64,000 nt of DNA, from assembly GCF_932274485.2 (NCBI RefSeq), contig NC_065882.2, forward strand, positions 40,394,593 to 40,458,592, written 5' to 3'. The notes beneath the pieces were generated by a model. It did no database searches, had not been told where the DNA came from, and saw only the letters and a list, made by a program, of their open reading frames with translations. Origin of the DNA: Patella vulgata. Taxonomy: Eukaryota > Mollusca > Gastropoda > Patellidae. Of the stretch, positions 1 to 12,261 are shown piece by piece. Position numbers and translations under genes: made by a program. Positions within the stretch are counted from its first letter, which is position 1; the number at the start of each line of letters is the position of its first letter.

Positions 1-149
1 AAATACATTAATATAGTCACTAGCACATGTATTACAAAAATAGATAATGCAATTTTGCAAATTGAATATACTGAAAATTTCATTCAAATTACTATATTCT
101 GAGTGAAGATATTAGCCTTTGAAGGTTTAACAATATGTGGCCACTGATT

Positions 150-400
150 GTAACCACTGTACTGGTTGTTTGAGGCTTAGCCTCGCTTCTCCATTTAGAA
201 ATTTAATCATTAAATGGCTGAACCGTTCTAATCTACTTAAAATCAGACCAATCCAATGGCATTGAGACTTGATCATGGTCTTGTCATGTTAATAAGTGTC
301 TAATTAATAGTTCATATAACATTTAAAGCCTAAAGAAAGACCTGTAATAGGTAGATTTTAGCTCTTACATTGTTAATAAAGGTTGTAAAATTGTGTATTG
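150..400 (-). mobile_element. Relic of TTAA-type MITE (family R2)
   Basis: This stretch is clearly related to 19990-20208 and 31285-31683. All three share 'GAACCGTTCTAATCTA'-type blocks and the string read here as AAAGACCTG followed by AGCTCTTA. The better-preserved copy at 31285-31683 has a TTAA target duplication. Both ends here are decayed. Bases 1-150 and 400-515 show nothing I recognise. Confidence 0.4.
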
Positions 401-514
401 TAATCCAAGTGCTTGAGACTATGTAGTACTAGTACAGTATATATTATTAAAGTCAAATCTTAAGCTGATTTAAAATTACATGTATGTTTAAGCAGATCTA
501 TAATTACATGTATC

Positions 515-3063
515 TTAATAAAAACCTTTGCTAACACATAATTTCTTTTTATCTGGATGACACTCTTGACATCTTTTACAGACATATTATTGGTCCACAT
601 ATTGTAAAGGCAATCGCCGAAATCCTTCACAAAAAAAGTGATACCAAGTATTTTTATCACATATCAAATTTGCATCACATGCAATATGGCGGCCTTTTAC
701 TCTTGAAAACTGAGGCGACTTAGTATCTTTGCAATAGTTTGCACATCCCAAAGTCCATTCGTTAGGTACATGCGTGGTGCTATGATTTAATGAAGTGCTG
801 TCGGATGAATCACTGTCAGAAACAGAATTATCAGACGTGATTTCTATAACGTTATTAACTATAGTCGGTTCAACAACAGTGTTAGAATCTGCTATAATAG
901 TGGCATCATTGTACAGTTTCAAACCCTTTTTTACTCTCTCGGTTAACAATTCGGGCACTACACAGTCAGTAAATAATAACTTTAATGAAGGTAACATCTC
1001 ATTATTCCAATAAAAAGGTTCAAAAGGTACATTAACAACAATATAGTTCACTTTTGACCATATCAAAAGTTCTGCATTTATATGCTCTTTAAGTAAGGCT
1101 GGCCATTAATTATATTGATGTAATCTAATTTCCCATTCTTCATGCAAGCATTGATATCGTCGTTACGAAAACTGTATGGACACTTAACTTCGACAAGTTT
1201 TCTGCCATGACATGAACAAGTTATTGTGCAATCAGGACTAACCCGTATATATGGGAATTGTGGATGAACTAGCAATCCTGGACGAAAAAATTCAACATCT
1301 TTATGAGTTTTTTTAAAATCATGTACATATGCCTGAATAGCTATATTTTCATTTTTCAAACCCCAAGCTAAAGCCGGAACTCTTGAGAGTGTTGAATCAT
1401 AATTATATTGCATGACATCAGTAATAATATGCTCTGGAGAAGACTTTAAATGTATAAAATGACATAATTTTTGTAACTTTACTACCAGTTATACAACCCT
1501 TACGTTGATCAAACCATTCCAAACTTGCAGATTGTTGACGTGTCAACAATTCAATATTTTCAATGTCTTTATTTGTATAAATAATTGAATCAATAAAACG
1601 TTTCTTTGCTAATGAAAAATCAACATCATATACTGACTTAAAAACAGGATGTGAAAATTTATAAAGTGGCAATGGATGTGTCAATACATTAATCTCATTT
1701 GTAAAAGGTATATCAAAATCAACACACTGATCAGGTAAAAAGGGAATTTCTTGAGGAATTGCACAAGGAGATGTTCTAAATCGGTCGATGTCAAGAATAT
1801 TTACAATTGGTGGCATAGATGATGAAACATTACTATTTCTGACATCGGACATTAATTTTAAAATACGTTGATAGTTCTCTTCTTTCGATAGTTCTGGTGC
1901 AACACTGTTAGAATAATTACTATTTGAGGGATCAGACTTATCTTTTTTAATATTAGTATCTTTAGCACATTTAGGGTCGATGTGTGCACTTTTCGGTTCT
2001 AACCACTGACATAAAGTGTCTGTACAAGATTTCTCATCATCATTATTTAACTGAATACTGCCCTCTGCAATAAAATCGGCAAGAAGAAAAAGAAGGGCAC
2101 TAATATGTGAGCATGTCTGCATTTTCCTGAAATAAAAAAAAAAAAAAGTAAGCAGAGTAATGACTAATGAAATGGTAAATGTTTTTATGCTTTGAGTAAA
2201 TCAAATCATTTTACGTCATACACATACTCATTCTACAATTTCTAGTGGGACTTTGTGGATGGTTTTTTTTATTTGATTTATGGAAATGTTTAATGTTAAT
2301 TGTGAAATCAAATTTAAGAAACCAGAGCTACAGCTAAGACTAATTTTTATATTGTGTTTTCTGTACTGTTTACTACTCTGATATGATTTTGGTCTTGCAC
2401 AAACAACTCTGGATAAAATTAAAAATACAGTAAATTATTTAGTCCACATACCCAACCGAACATGTGCAAAATCCACCATATGGTTCACCTGTGTGTTGAT
2501 CAAGAATTATAAACAAAGATTTCACTCGTCTTGAATCACCACTCTGTGATGGTAAACACTGTGCTTTTACAATAATAAAACTTTGATTTTCTTCTAAATA
2601 ATTAAGTAAAACACTATTGATATGATTTGCTTTAAAATGTGCATAACTACGAGTAAGTTTATAGCTCTTTAAACTCTGAGGAGAAAACAAATCAGAACCA
2701 GTTTCAAGCAGATATTTCTTCACAGTAGCAATGTCTAAATCTTGGAATTTAGATAGATCCCTTGTCCAGTTTATAAGCGAATATATAAAAGGAACTGTCA
2801 AGGTAGAAAATAATGTAAGTTCTTTAGTATTAAAACAATGACGGTGATTAATGTTATGGGCAGCTACTGACGACGTTATCTGAACCTGATACACAAACTT
2901 TACTGTCACAGTTATCTGTATATATACCCAAAAAATTACAAATTAAAATGTCTAGGGAGTCTCGACCAATGTTTTTATATTCTAAATTTAAATCTTTACA
3001 CAATTTTATAATATTTCCGTGGGATAAAGCTTTTACATCTTTATAACAATTGGCAGACGACAT
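515..3063 (-). pseudogene. Broken SAP / SWIM / YqaJ-nuclease / PHD-like gene
   Basis: The gene is read on the minus strand from an ATG at 3063. The N-terminus (about 3063-2940) has a SAP-like helix-turn-helix (ALSHGNIIKLCKDL). The middle part ends in the first half of a SWIM zinc finger (CTCSVG). An intron at 2451-2127 has GTATGT and TTTCAG borders, and the next exon opens with the second half (CSHISALL), so the intron splits the CxCx6CxH motif. Then follow YqaJ/lambda-exonuclease blocks: WFDQRKGCITGSK, GLKNENIA, VSPDCTITC and VEVKCPYS. The C-terminus looks like a PHD-type cysteine/histidine cluster (TWYHFFCEGF, then YVCKRCQEC). The frame is interrupted at about four places, so it is a pseudogene or poorly assembled. 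Proteins of this architecture are multicopy in molluscs and cnidarians and often travel with DNA transposons (family knowledge). Whether this copy belonged to a transposon is unclear. It is probably a nuclear DNA-processing protein. Confidence 0.75.
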
Positions 3064-4025
3064 TACATTGTTATTGGTTACAGTCGATACGGCCTTGACT
3101 TGAAACCGGAACCACACAAGACGCGCGTTGCATGCTGGGTCTATGCAAACGAGTATATAATGTGGTATAGATCAGTGAACTGCCGGTACCATTGTATCCA
3201 GCGTTATTTTCTTTAACGTATAGAAAAATTTGTAAATATAGTTGAATATGGATGAAAGCATTCAATTTGTACTTGATGGTCGAATTTTGATAACAAGAGT
3301 CCAGTTAACTACCGTTTAGTTTCCCGATATGTATTCAATTATAAGCACCCTTCTTAATTATCATTGCTGATCAATACATGTAATTAGTTGAACCATTTAA
3401 TTTGCCGAGCCATGATTAAAATAAGTCCATGTGTCCAATTACGCAACATGTTCATTATATATACACTCACATTTTTATGTTGACATATATTGTAGGGGCG
3501 ATGATTATCCGCGGAAAAAACTTGAAAACCGGCACTCTACCTAAATTTTAATCTCCCACGGAAAAAGACGGAAAAGTCGATAATTTGCTGATAGATACAT
3601 ACATTAAACAAAAACTTATCTAAGTATTTTATCTTTCTATTCATAAAAATCAAAATTATTGAATGATATCACATGGTTTTATTACTATTTTAATATTTAG
3701 CTACTTTATTTTATCTTTTAAGTTTTATACGCCCACGTGGCACAGATCTTGGTGCCTTTCGATATTCGCGCATATCGGACCGTAACTTCCTGAATTATGG
3801 CCCCTGATTGTACGAAAAATCGCGTTTTTAGCATGTGGACCCCATGTAGCAATATAGTCGTGTCGACATTGTTTTTAAATTTATAGCCAAAGAATAGAGA
3901 AATAAGATGACATTCTATATATTTAATTAATTAATATATTTGGCAAATTAATAGTTTCACACATATTCACATATAGACGGAGAGAAATAAAAAACTACCG
4001 AGAACAAATTGCAAAAAAATTTCTT
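3064..4025. other. Mostly unassigned; short HINE-A fragment
   Basis: Bases 3610-3720 resemble 11305-11370 (shared 'GATATCACATGGTTTT'). Bases 3723-3870 are a broken piece of the A-type tandem-core repeat. It starts with TTTTATACGCCCACGTGG and runs into 'CCTGAATTATGGCCCC'. No gene is visible in the rest. Confidence 0.4.
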
Positions 4026-4444
4026 TCACTGAAATATGGTAAAGGGATGTCTAAAGGACTCCCAACTCAAAATTGTCTGCTGAAATCCTGTAGCGTTTTT
4101 CATAATTAGCATAAATCCAAGATGGCACCCAATTGGACTTTCTGGCCTCCATATCTTGGAGACGGCTCGTTTTAGAGCAATAAATGTATTAGCGTTAGAT
4201 ACAAAAGTGATATCAACGAATCGGAAAATAAAATTATCACAACGCCAGCAGGTCATGGTGTGACACCCCGATGCCACAATGACGTCATGACGTCACACTG
4301 CTGTTATTTTGACGTCAAAACACTGCTTTGATACTGAAAAAACGGGTTTGACGTGAGTTCTGATGTCTTAGAGAACTCAGAATAAGCGGGCTGTGACCTA
4401 GTTTGTTTTTGTGACACTGACTGACTGGACTGGAATCTAATCTG

Positions 4445-5519
4445 GTGATTGGCTTGGAATCCAGTCTGGGTTTTCCCCATATATTTGAAACTATCTTTTG
4501 CTAATTTTGTGGAAAGAGTCGTATTTCGCCATGGATACGTGTATAATTTGTGGCAATAACCTAAATAATGGTGGGGATGTTGTCATGCTCTTGTGATTGG
4601 CTTGGAATCCAGTCTGGGTTTTCCCCAGATATTTGAAACTTGTTTTTGCTAATTTTGTGAAAAGAGTTGTATTTCGCCATGGATACGTGCATAATTGGCG
4701 GTAATAACCTAAATAATAGTGGGGATGTTGTTAAAGTAGCTAAGTCTCTAACTCAATATCATCCAAAACCTTCGACATTGAAAACACGAATTAGTTGTCA
4801 ATTTTAATCAACATTAGTGTTGTGGTCTTACCGGAAAAAGATGGCCTTCTGATATCCAATATTTAAGACAAAATAAACATTTTACGATTGGTACACGAAT
4901 CGTGTACCATAATGCGTTTCAGCGCAATTTGTAACAAATGACTCGAAGAACGAGGTTAGACATATTCCAGAAGTCATGTCAAACGGTGACCTCATATTCT
5001 TATCTGGAGAGCATGCACCATAAATACTATCGGTGTAGACTGGAATAACCAGACGCTAGAGATTCCCATTCCATTGAGACTTCCCGCGTATTTCGTCGAA
5101 CATAACTGCTTTGAATTTAGAGTAAAAATGGAAACGACTGAATGTAAACCAGTTTATTTACATTCATATTACATTATTATATACGTTGCGACCCATTTGT
5201 GTCAATTTGTAGATCCCAAATATTAGCGATTTAGCTCCTGTAAGCTCTGGTGATTGGCTTGCAATCCAGTCTGGGTTTTCCCCCGATATTTGAAACTTTT
5301 TTGCTAATTTGGTGAAAAGAGCCATATTTCGCCATGGACACGTGCATAATTTGCGACAATAACCTAAATAATGGTGGGGATGTTTTCAAGCTCACCACCA
5401 AAGGATGGAATGTAATCAATCAGGCTGCTCAACTTCACCAGTTGGACATTTCGGTCACTCCTTATGCTCATGTGCATGTACAGTGCAGGCCCCGAGTTCA
5501 CTTGTTCACCTTATTTTAA
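4445..5519 (+). pseudogene. Triplicated promoter plus first exon of an MDTCIIC-type protein
   Basis: The same roughly 100 bp upstream block (TGATTGGCTTG, then CCAGTCTGGGTTTTCCCC, then TTTTGCTAATTT, then TTTCGCC) is followed by ATGGATACGTG-like starts three times, at about 4532, 4679 and 5334. The first two copies stop or diverge within about 25 codons. The third runs 61 codons and begins MDTCIICDNNLNNGG, with a C-x2-C pair and a later VHVQCR motif. This N-terminal pattern is typical of a large multicopy protein family in molluscs and cnidarians (from memory). The reverse CCAAT (ATTGG) in each upstream block is compatible with a promoter. The matching C-terminal piece lies at 7012-7317, but no intact gene connects them. 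Confidence 0.55.
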
Positions 5520-7011
5520 CTAATATATAGCCCTTTATAAAACTTTTGTTTTAATGTATCAGATACATCAATAAGAAACTGTGCAAAGTTTTGTGTTTCT
5601 GCATCAAAGATATTTCTCATAAACAGTGATTGAAAGTTGAGCAAATTCTCAACATAAGTCTGAGAATGCTTTGTGAACTCACCAGATTGGATTCCAGTCC
5701 AGTCAGCCAGTGTTACAAAAACAAACTAGTTCTCAGCTCACTTATTCTTAGTTCTCTAAGACACCAGAACTCACGTCAAACCCGCTTATTCGGTATCAAA
5801 GCAGTTAGTCCGGTCGTCAAACCTCAATATTTCGAGTGAATATGGAAATTGTCAATGGTTTTTTTTAGGATTGATTTTAGTAGCCTATGGTGTTCTCTTT
5901 CAGAATCTGCCGGATGAACTCCGGTCACCCTTGAGCGTTTTGCGAAATTCTAGATGACGTCCAAGACGGCCACCATTTCAAATAATCCCGCTCCCATAGT
6001 ATTTATTCTAGGACGATGAATTTGGTGTCTAAGGAATACACTGAAATCATTCATTATGTAGTGGGGTGATTGGATGATAGTAAAATCTAAAATGCCAGAC
6101 AATATGGCCCTTTAACTTGTTGGCGGCAGCTGAGGGCCATTGTTTCACCAAACCAAACTATATCTAGAGACAAACGACATATTTCAGGATAAAGGAGCAT
6201 ATGAGTGATGTGATAACATCACATAATGCCTATTTGGGGCTCCAAGGCCACATGGGCTGGCCCTGAAAAGGGGGCACAAGCTGTTTTGTGAACATTTATC
6301 ATTTATACAAACAAATTCTACCCACAAAACTAGGAAATATTCAGTTTAATCCTTTGGTCGTATTTCTGGCTGTCACCTAAGACAGTACAAGCACAAAATA
6401 CTGTACATTCTAAGCCATTCGTAGTGCATCTGCAAGCATCTGATGAAAAACATGACACACCCCAGAGCTAGTTGTAGTGTAATCAATTTAGTGTCCTTCA
6501 CCCAGCAATGGCTTGTTGATGAGCTCTTTTTACGTTCCCTGTAAATGCATCATTCATTCAGCAAGACTACCATGTTTGAGTGGGGATGATGACTTTTTAG
6601 ATGCCCATACCCACCAGCGTGTTTCAGGCATCGATTTGCTAGAACTCTGTCCATAACAAGCTGACATAAATACAGTGGCCTGTGTAAGCACCGATTCTAC
6701 TACTCCGAGGACTGAGAGAGAATAGAATCAAGCTCTCACCACTTCCAAAGCTGTAGTAGCATGTAACCGTGTCATATCGAGTAAGTGTATGGGCTGACAA
6801 GATTCCAATGATAATTGACATGTCAGCGGTTGTTTCTTCTTTGATTGGTGATTCCAATGTCAACGGTTGTTTCTTCTTTGATTGGTGATTCCATTGTGAC
6901 GTGATTCTTGTCAGCTTGTTATGGACAGAGCTCTTGCAAATCGACGCCTGAAACACGCTGAAGGGTATAGGCATCCAAAACTCGAAAAATATCGTCATCA
7001 TCCACACTTTA

Positions 7012-7317
7012 TGTAGTCTTGCTCCAACGAATGATGCATTCGTATGGAAAGTAAAACGATGTCACCACCATGCTATTGTGTGGCGTTCACTGGAAGATCG
7101 CAATCCACCGGAACGTGATCCAGAACTGTATTGCTGGGTTAAGGAGACTAAATTGAGAACATTACAATCGGTCAAATTGCTCCTGTGGCTCATCAAATGC
7201 GGATGCACGAGTGACGCCCCAAATAGTACGCTTGCTTGTAGCTGTACTAGGGGTGTATTAGAATGTATAGTACTTTGCACCTGTGCTGTCGCAGGTTGCA
7301 ACCAGACACACGACTAA
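7012..7317 (+). pseudogene. C-terminal fragment of the same multicopy zinc-binding protein
   Basis: The open frame starts with LAPTNDAFVWKVKRCHHHA and continues through IVWRSLEDRNPPE. It ends in a cysteine-rich tail: IKCGC, then ACSCTRG, then LCTCAVAGCN, then a stop at 7317. In the family I recall, C-termini read '..PT.DAL..H..RA.YQ...W' followed by a 'KCGC...C.C....C...C.C' tail, and this matches that layout. An inverted, more decayed copy of the upstream part lies at about 6520-6660. The piece sits inside the foldback complex without its own start codon, so it is a fragment. The function of the family is unknown to me. Confidence 0.55.
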
Positions 7318-7578
7318 AGGATTAAACTGAATATTACCTAGTTTTGGGGGGTATTTTCGTATTTTGCGGGTAGAATTTGTTTTTTTAAATGATCAAAACA
7401 CAGATTGTGCCCTTCTTTTCAGGGCCGTCCCATGTGGCCCTGGACCCCCTGTTAGGCATGTATGTAGTGTTATCGTATCAATCATATGCTCCTATGTCCA
7501 TAAATATATAGTTTGGTTCGGTGAACTTATTATTGTCCAAACCGCCGCCATCGAGTTAAAGGGCCATATTGTCAGGCA

Positions 7579-9382
7579 TTTTTATACGCCCACATTTTCA
7601 TGTGGACGTAAATTGTTGTCGCCCCTGTCCGTCCGGACGTACGTCCATCCACAATTTGTTTGTGGACTCTCTACAGGTCACAATTCTTGTCCGATTTTGA
7701 CGAAACTTGAAATATAGGTTTATCCCCAAAAGATCTCGGCTGCTTTCGATATTGGCATGTATCAGATCAAAACTTCATGGATTATGGCCCCTGTTTGTAC
7801 GAAAAATCACGTTTTTAGCTTGTGAACCCTACAGAGGTCACAATTTTTATCCGATTTTGTTGAAACTTGACATGTAAGTTTATATCCCAAAGATCTCAGT
7901 TCCTTTCGATATTCATGCATATCGGACCGTAACTTCCTGGCCCTTGATTGTACGAAAAATCGCATTTTTAGATTGTGGACCCTATAGAGGTCATAATTTT
8001 TATCCGATTTAAAAAAACGTATTATTATATCACCCTTACACCCTAAGGACGGCTGAGTTCAAATTTCGTGAAAATCGGCCCAAAATTGACAGACAAAATG
8101 ACCGCCCTTCGTTCTCAAATAGCGTAAAAATCTGGTATATCAAGGTTGTGGACCCTATAGATGTCACAATTTTTATCCGATTTTGTTGAAAATTGAAATA
8201 TAAGTTTATAACCCAAAGATCTCGGTTCCTTTCGATATTCGCGCATATCAGACCCTAACTTCCTGAATTATGGCCCCTGATTGTACGTAAAATCGCGTTT
8301 TTAGCTTGTGGACCCTATAGACTATAGAGGTCATAATTTTTATCCGATTTAAAAAACCGTATTATTATATCACCGTTACACCCTAAGGATGGCTGAGTTT
8401 GAATTTCATGAAAATCGGACCAAAATTGCCGGACAAAATGGCCACCGTTTGTACACGAATAGTGTAAAAATATGTTAAATCAAGGTTGTGGACCCTGTAT
8501 GGGTCACAATTTTAATTCGATTTTGATGAAACTTGAAATGCATGTTTATAACCTAAAGATCTTGGTTCCTTTCGATATTGTCGCATGTTGAAAATTGAAA
8601 TATAAGTTTATAACCCAAAGATCTCGGTTCCTTTCGATATTCGCGCATATTATTATATCACCGTTACACCCTAAGGATGGCTGAGTTTGAATTTCATGAA
8701 AATCGGACCAAAATTGCCGGACAAAATGGCCACCGTTTGTACACGAATAGTGTAAAAATATGTTAAATCAAGGTTGTGGACCCTGTATGGGTCACAATTT
8801 TAATTCGATTTTGATGAAACTTGAAATGCATGTTTATAACCTAAAGATCTTGGTTCCTTTCGATATTGTCGCATGTTGAAAATTGAAATATAAGTTTATA
8901 ACCCAAAGATCTCGGTTCCTTTCGATATTCGCGCATATCAGACCCTAACTTCCTGAATTATGGCCCCTGATTATACGAAAAATCGCCTCTTTTAGCTTGT
9001 GGTCCCCCTGAAGGTCACAGTTATTATCTGATCTTAAAAATTGTTTGAATATATCACCGTAACACCATAATAAAGGTTGAGTTCAAATTTCCTGAAAATC
9101 AAACCAAAACTGCCGGACAAAGTGGCCGCCCCTTGTACGCGAAAGGTGTAAAAATATGGTATATCGAGATTGTGGACCCTGTAGAGGTTACAATTTTAAT
9201 CCGATTTTGATGAAACTTGAAATGCATGTTTATAACCCAAAGATCTCGGTTCCTTCGATATGCGCAAATATTGTAACTTCATGAATTATGGCCCTTGATT
9301 GTAGGAAAAATCACTTTCTTTTTAGCTTGTTCTCTATCCATCTCTCAAAAATGTGGGCGTATCCTGCCTGGCAGCCGCTGGT
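7579..9382 (+). mobile_element. HINE-A element (Helentron-like, non-autonomous), complete ends
   Basis: The 5' end is TTTTTATACGCCCACATT with the hairpin CCACAT-TTTC-ATGTGG. The tandem core units contain 'AAGATCTCGGTTCC' and 'TGAATTATGGCCCC'. The 3' end is ATGTGGGCGTAT followed by CCTGCCTGGCAGCCGCTGGT. The subterminal 5' ATACGCCCACATTTT is the reverse complement of the 3' AAAATGTGGGCGTAT. It interrupts the right arm of the foldback complex; the left arm at 6082-6107 shows the uninterrupted sequence. Confidence 0.7.
8363..8938 (+). repeat. Exact 288 bp tandem duplication inside HINE-A
   Basis: Bases 8363-8650 are repeated at 8651-8938 with no difference that I could see. Both copies run from TATTATATCACCGTTACACC to TTCGATATTCGCGCATAT. 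Confidence 0.85.
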
Positions 9383-10235
9383 GCATTTTACTATCATCTA
9401 ATCACCCCACAACATAATGAATGATTTCGGTGTATTCCTTGGCCCAAAAACCATACGGTTAGACTTCAAAATTATCATCCTAGACAAAAATAGTATGGGG
9501 ATTATAGGTGATTATTTGAAATGACGACCGTCTTGGACGCCATCTTGAATTTCTTAAAACGCTCAAGGGTGACCCAGGTTCAACAGGCAGAATTTCAAAG
9601 AGGACACCGTAGGCTACTAAAATCAGTCATGAAAAAATCTTTGCGTACAACTTCCAGGTTCAGCCATAGTTCTGCCGGCCTAATTGTTTTGACGTCAAAA
9701 TAACGTCAGTGTGACGTCATTATGTCACAGTGCCGTCATGACGTCACACCATGACCTGCTGGCGTACATAACCTTTTTTTCCGATTCGTTGGTATCACTT
9801 TTGTTATCTAATGATACACATTTATATGCTCTAAAACGAGCCGTTTTCAAGATATGGAGGACAGAAAGTCCAATTGGTGGCCATCTTGGATTTATGCTAA
9901 TTATGAAAAACGCTACAGGTTTTCAGCTGTCTAGGGTGGAGAAATGATTTTAGCTAGTATTGTAATCTGTGCTTGTACACATGTATTCGGCTATGCTATA
10001 TAAAATGTAGAAGCGAACTATTGCATTGTTATTCCTGGTAAGACAAACGTCTTAAGAAAACAGTAAGAAGTAAATACACAACGTGAAGCAGAAGTAAAGA
10101 CAGCTAGAGACAAATTCTAGACAATCACAAGGCTACAGAAATATGTAGTAAGAAAAGATGCATGGGTCGTACGTAGGATGTGGCGACCGGTCTGGCATCT
10201 CCCGCTCTCCACGTCTGACAGAAAGGCCTATGGTG

Positions 10236-11294
10236 CTACACCCATAGAGGTCACAATTTTTATCCGGTTCAAAAAACCGTGTGAATATATCACCATTACA
10301 CCCTAAGAATGGTTGAGTTTGAATTTCGTAAAAATCAGAACACAATTTTGATCCGATTTTGATGAAACTTGAAATGCATGTTTATAACCCAAAGATCTTG
10401 GTTGCTTTCAATATTCGCGGATATCGAATTGTAACTTCCTTAATTATGGGCTCTGGTTGTACGAAAAATCTCGTACACAATTATTATTCGATTAAAAAAA
10501 AACGTTCAAATATATCACCGTTACACCATAATGTTTGTTGACGTTGAATTTCGTGAAAATCGGGCCGAAACTGCTGGACAAAATGGCCGTCCCTCGTACG
10601 CAAATAGTGTAAACATCTGGTAAATCAAGGTTGTGGACCTCTAGAGGTCACAATTTTGAACTGATTTTGATGAAAGTTGAAATACATGTTTATAACCCAA
10701 AGATCTTGGTTCCTTTCGATATTCGCGCGTATTGGATTGTAACTTCCAGAATTATGGCCTGATTGTACGAAAAATCGCGTTTTTAGTGTGTGGTCCCTCT
10801 GGAGGTCACAATTATTATTCGATTTAAAAAAATGTTCGAATATATCACTGTTACACCATAACTTCCTGGATTATGGCTACTGATTGTTCGAAAAATCGCA
10901 TTTTTAGCGTGCGGATTCTTTAGAGGTCAAATTGTTTTTTTCCGATTTTAAAAACCGTTTAAATATATCACCATTCCACTATAATGAAGGTTGCATTCGA
11001 ACTTCGGGAAAATAGAAATGAAACTGCCCGACAAAATGGCCGCACTTTGTACGCAAATTGTGTAAAAGTATGCTACAAAGGATGTGGACCCTCTAGAGGT
11101 CACATTTTTTTTATCCAATTTTGATGAAACTTAAAACATATCTTTATATCCCGAATATCTCTTTTTTTTTATATTTCAGACCATAACTTTCTGGATTATT
11201 GCCCCTGATTGTACAAAAAATTCTGTTTGTTTTTAGCTTGTTTTCTATCCATCTCTTGCAAAATGTGGGTGTATCCTGCCTGGCAGCCGCTGGT
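10236..11294 (+). mobile_element. HINE-A element, 5' truncated
   Basis: A-type core units run from about 10236. The 3' end is intact (ATGTGGGTGTATCCTGCC, then TGGCAGCCGCTGGT at 11294). No 5' T-rich end is visible. The preceding 9946-10235 shows nothing I recognise. Confidence 0.6.
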
Positions 11295-11429
11295 TTTTAT
11301 AAATCAGTATTCTTGAACGATATCACATGGTTTTTATTACTATTTAAGTATTTATCTACCTTTTAAAATTTCATCATTTTGGAATCATAAATTTACTCAA
11401 AATGAAAACCTGTCTTCCATATATACAAA

Positions 11430-11640
11430 TTACTGGCGTGGTTTCGATTCCCCGGTTTTATGTGACAAGGAGTAGGGTCGCCTGTCCAACCTCGTGGATT
11501 TTCTCCGGGTCCTCCAGTTTCCTCCTACTGTTAAAGACCCCTACACGCAAGCGAATTATTGAAATAAAATTTAACCATGTGTTAGTCCCAAAATGATCTA
11601 CTTTGTTTCGAGTGGACATTAAACCCCATTTCTCTTTTTT
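11430..11640 (+). mobile_element. SINE-2 (tRNA-derived), 5' truncated
   Basis: It contains a box-B-like GGTTTCGATTCCCC, the core GTCCTCCAGTTTCCTCC, 'AAAGACCCCTACACGCAAG', and the tail 'TTAAACCCCATTTCTC'. A longer copy is at 27136-27411. Confidence 0.6.
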
Positions 11641-11782
11641 TTTATTGCAGGATTTGTGACTCATGTTTATCCGCTTTAAATAACAAAATGACTTCACAAA
11701 TATGCCGTAGTTTTGTGAATCCAGCCCTTATTGTCGGGGTTTTTTTCAGATTTTTTTTTAAAGAGCTAATTTGACAGCTTGA

Positions 11783-12060
11783 TCATTTTCCGGGTGGAAA
11801 CATTCGTCTTCTTTTATTGGCAAACAAATCAATGACATCAGGATTTTTTGTGATGCACGACTCACACACGATTTGCCACGAACTTGAAGTGTGAAACTCC
11901 TTCAACACGTTTTTAACGATTGTGCGGGTTGTGCCTTCGTTTTTCTCGAAAACGGATATTGAAAATATCGTCGTCATGTTTAAAACGACGCCCCATGGAC
12001 ATGCTTTCGTCTGCAACCATTTTGTTGAGAAGCGACACCTATGACGCTTTAGTCTTGATC
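11783..12060 (-). other. Unrecognised short open frames in the loop
   Basis: On the minus strand a 77-codon frame (12016-11783) begins MQTKACPWGVVLNM and contains CESC and a basic FANKRRRM stretch. A second frame with an ATG at about 12020 reads MVADESMSMGRRFKHDDD for about 35 codons. Neither is a family I know. The region is not tandem repeat, so a gene fragment is possible. Confidence 0.2.
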
Positions 12061-12261
12061 AACCAGTTTCAATAATGAATCAAACCATAGCCATAGTAAA
12101 AGGAAATAACTCTTGTGATATATTTCAGGTTGACACACAAAATAAAATAAAAAGATCGCGGAAAAGTGCAATAAAATAATTTAAGTCGGGGGTGGTTTTA
12201 GTAAGTCGGTCGTGTTAGGCAAAACAAAGATATTTTTAAGGTCAGCCTCAGGAGTGACACT

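Larger units (their letters stand above)
4026..9945. repeat. Nested inverted-repeat (foldback-like) complex
   Basis: Several inverted pairs are stacked here. Bases 4026-4310 pair with 9690-9945. Bases 4311-4450 pair with 5680-5815. Bases 5860-6107 pair with 9384-9650. Bases 6107-6660 pair with about 6890-7575, leaving a loop of about 230 bp. The right arm is split by a HINE-A element at 7579-9382. The complex carries scraps of a zinc-binding multicopy protein in two places (5334-5519 and about 7012-7317). It looks like a decayed foldback or long-TIR DNA transposon that grew by inverted duplication. I could not define clean target duplications at the outer ends. Confidence 0.6.
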
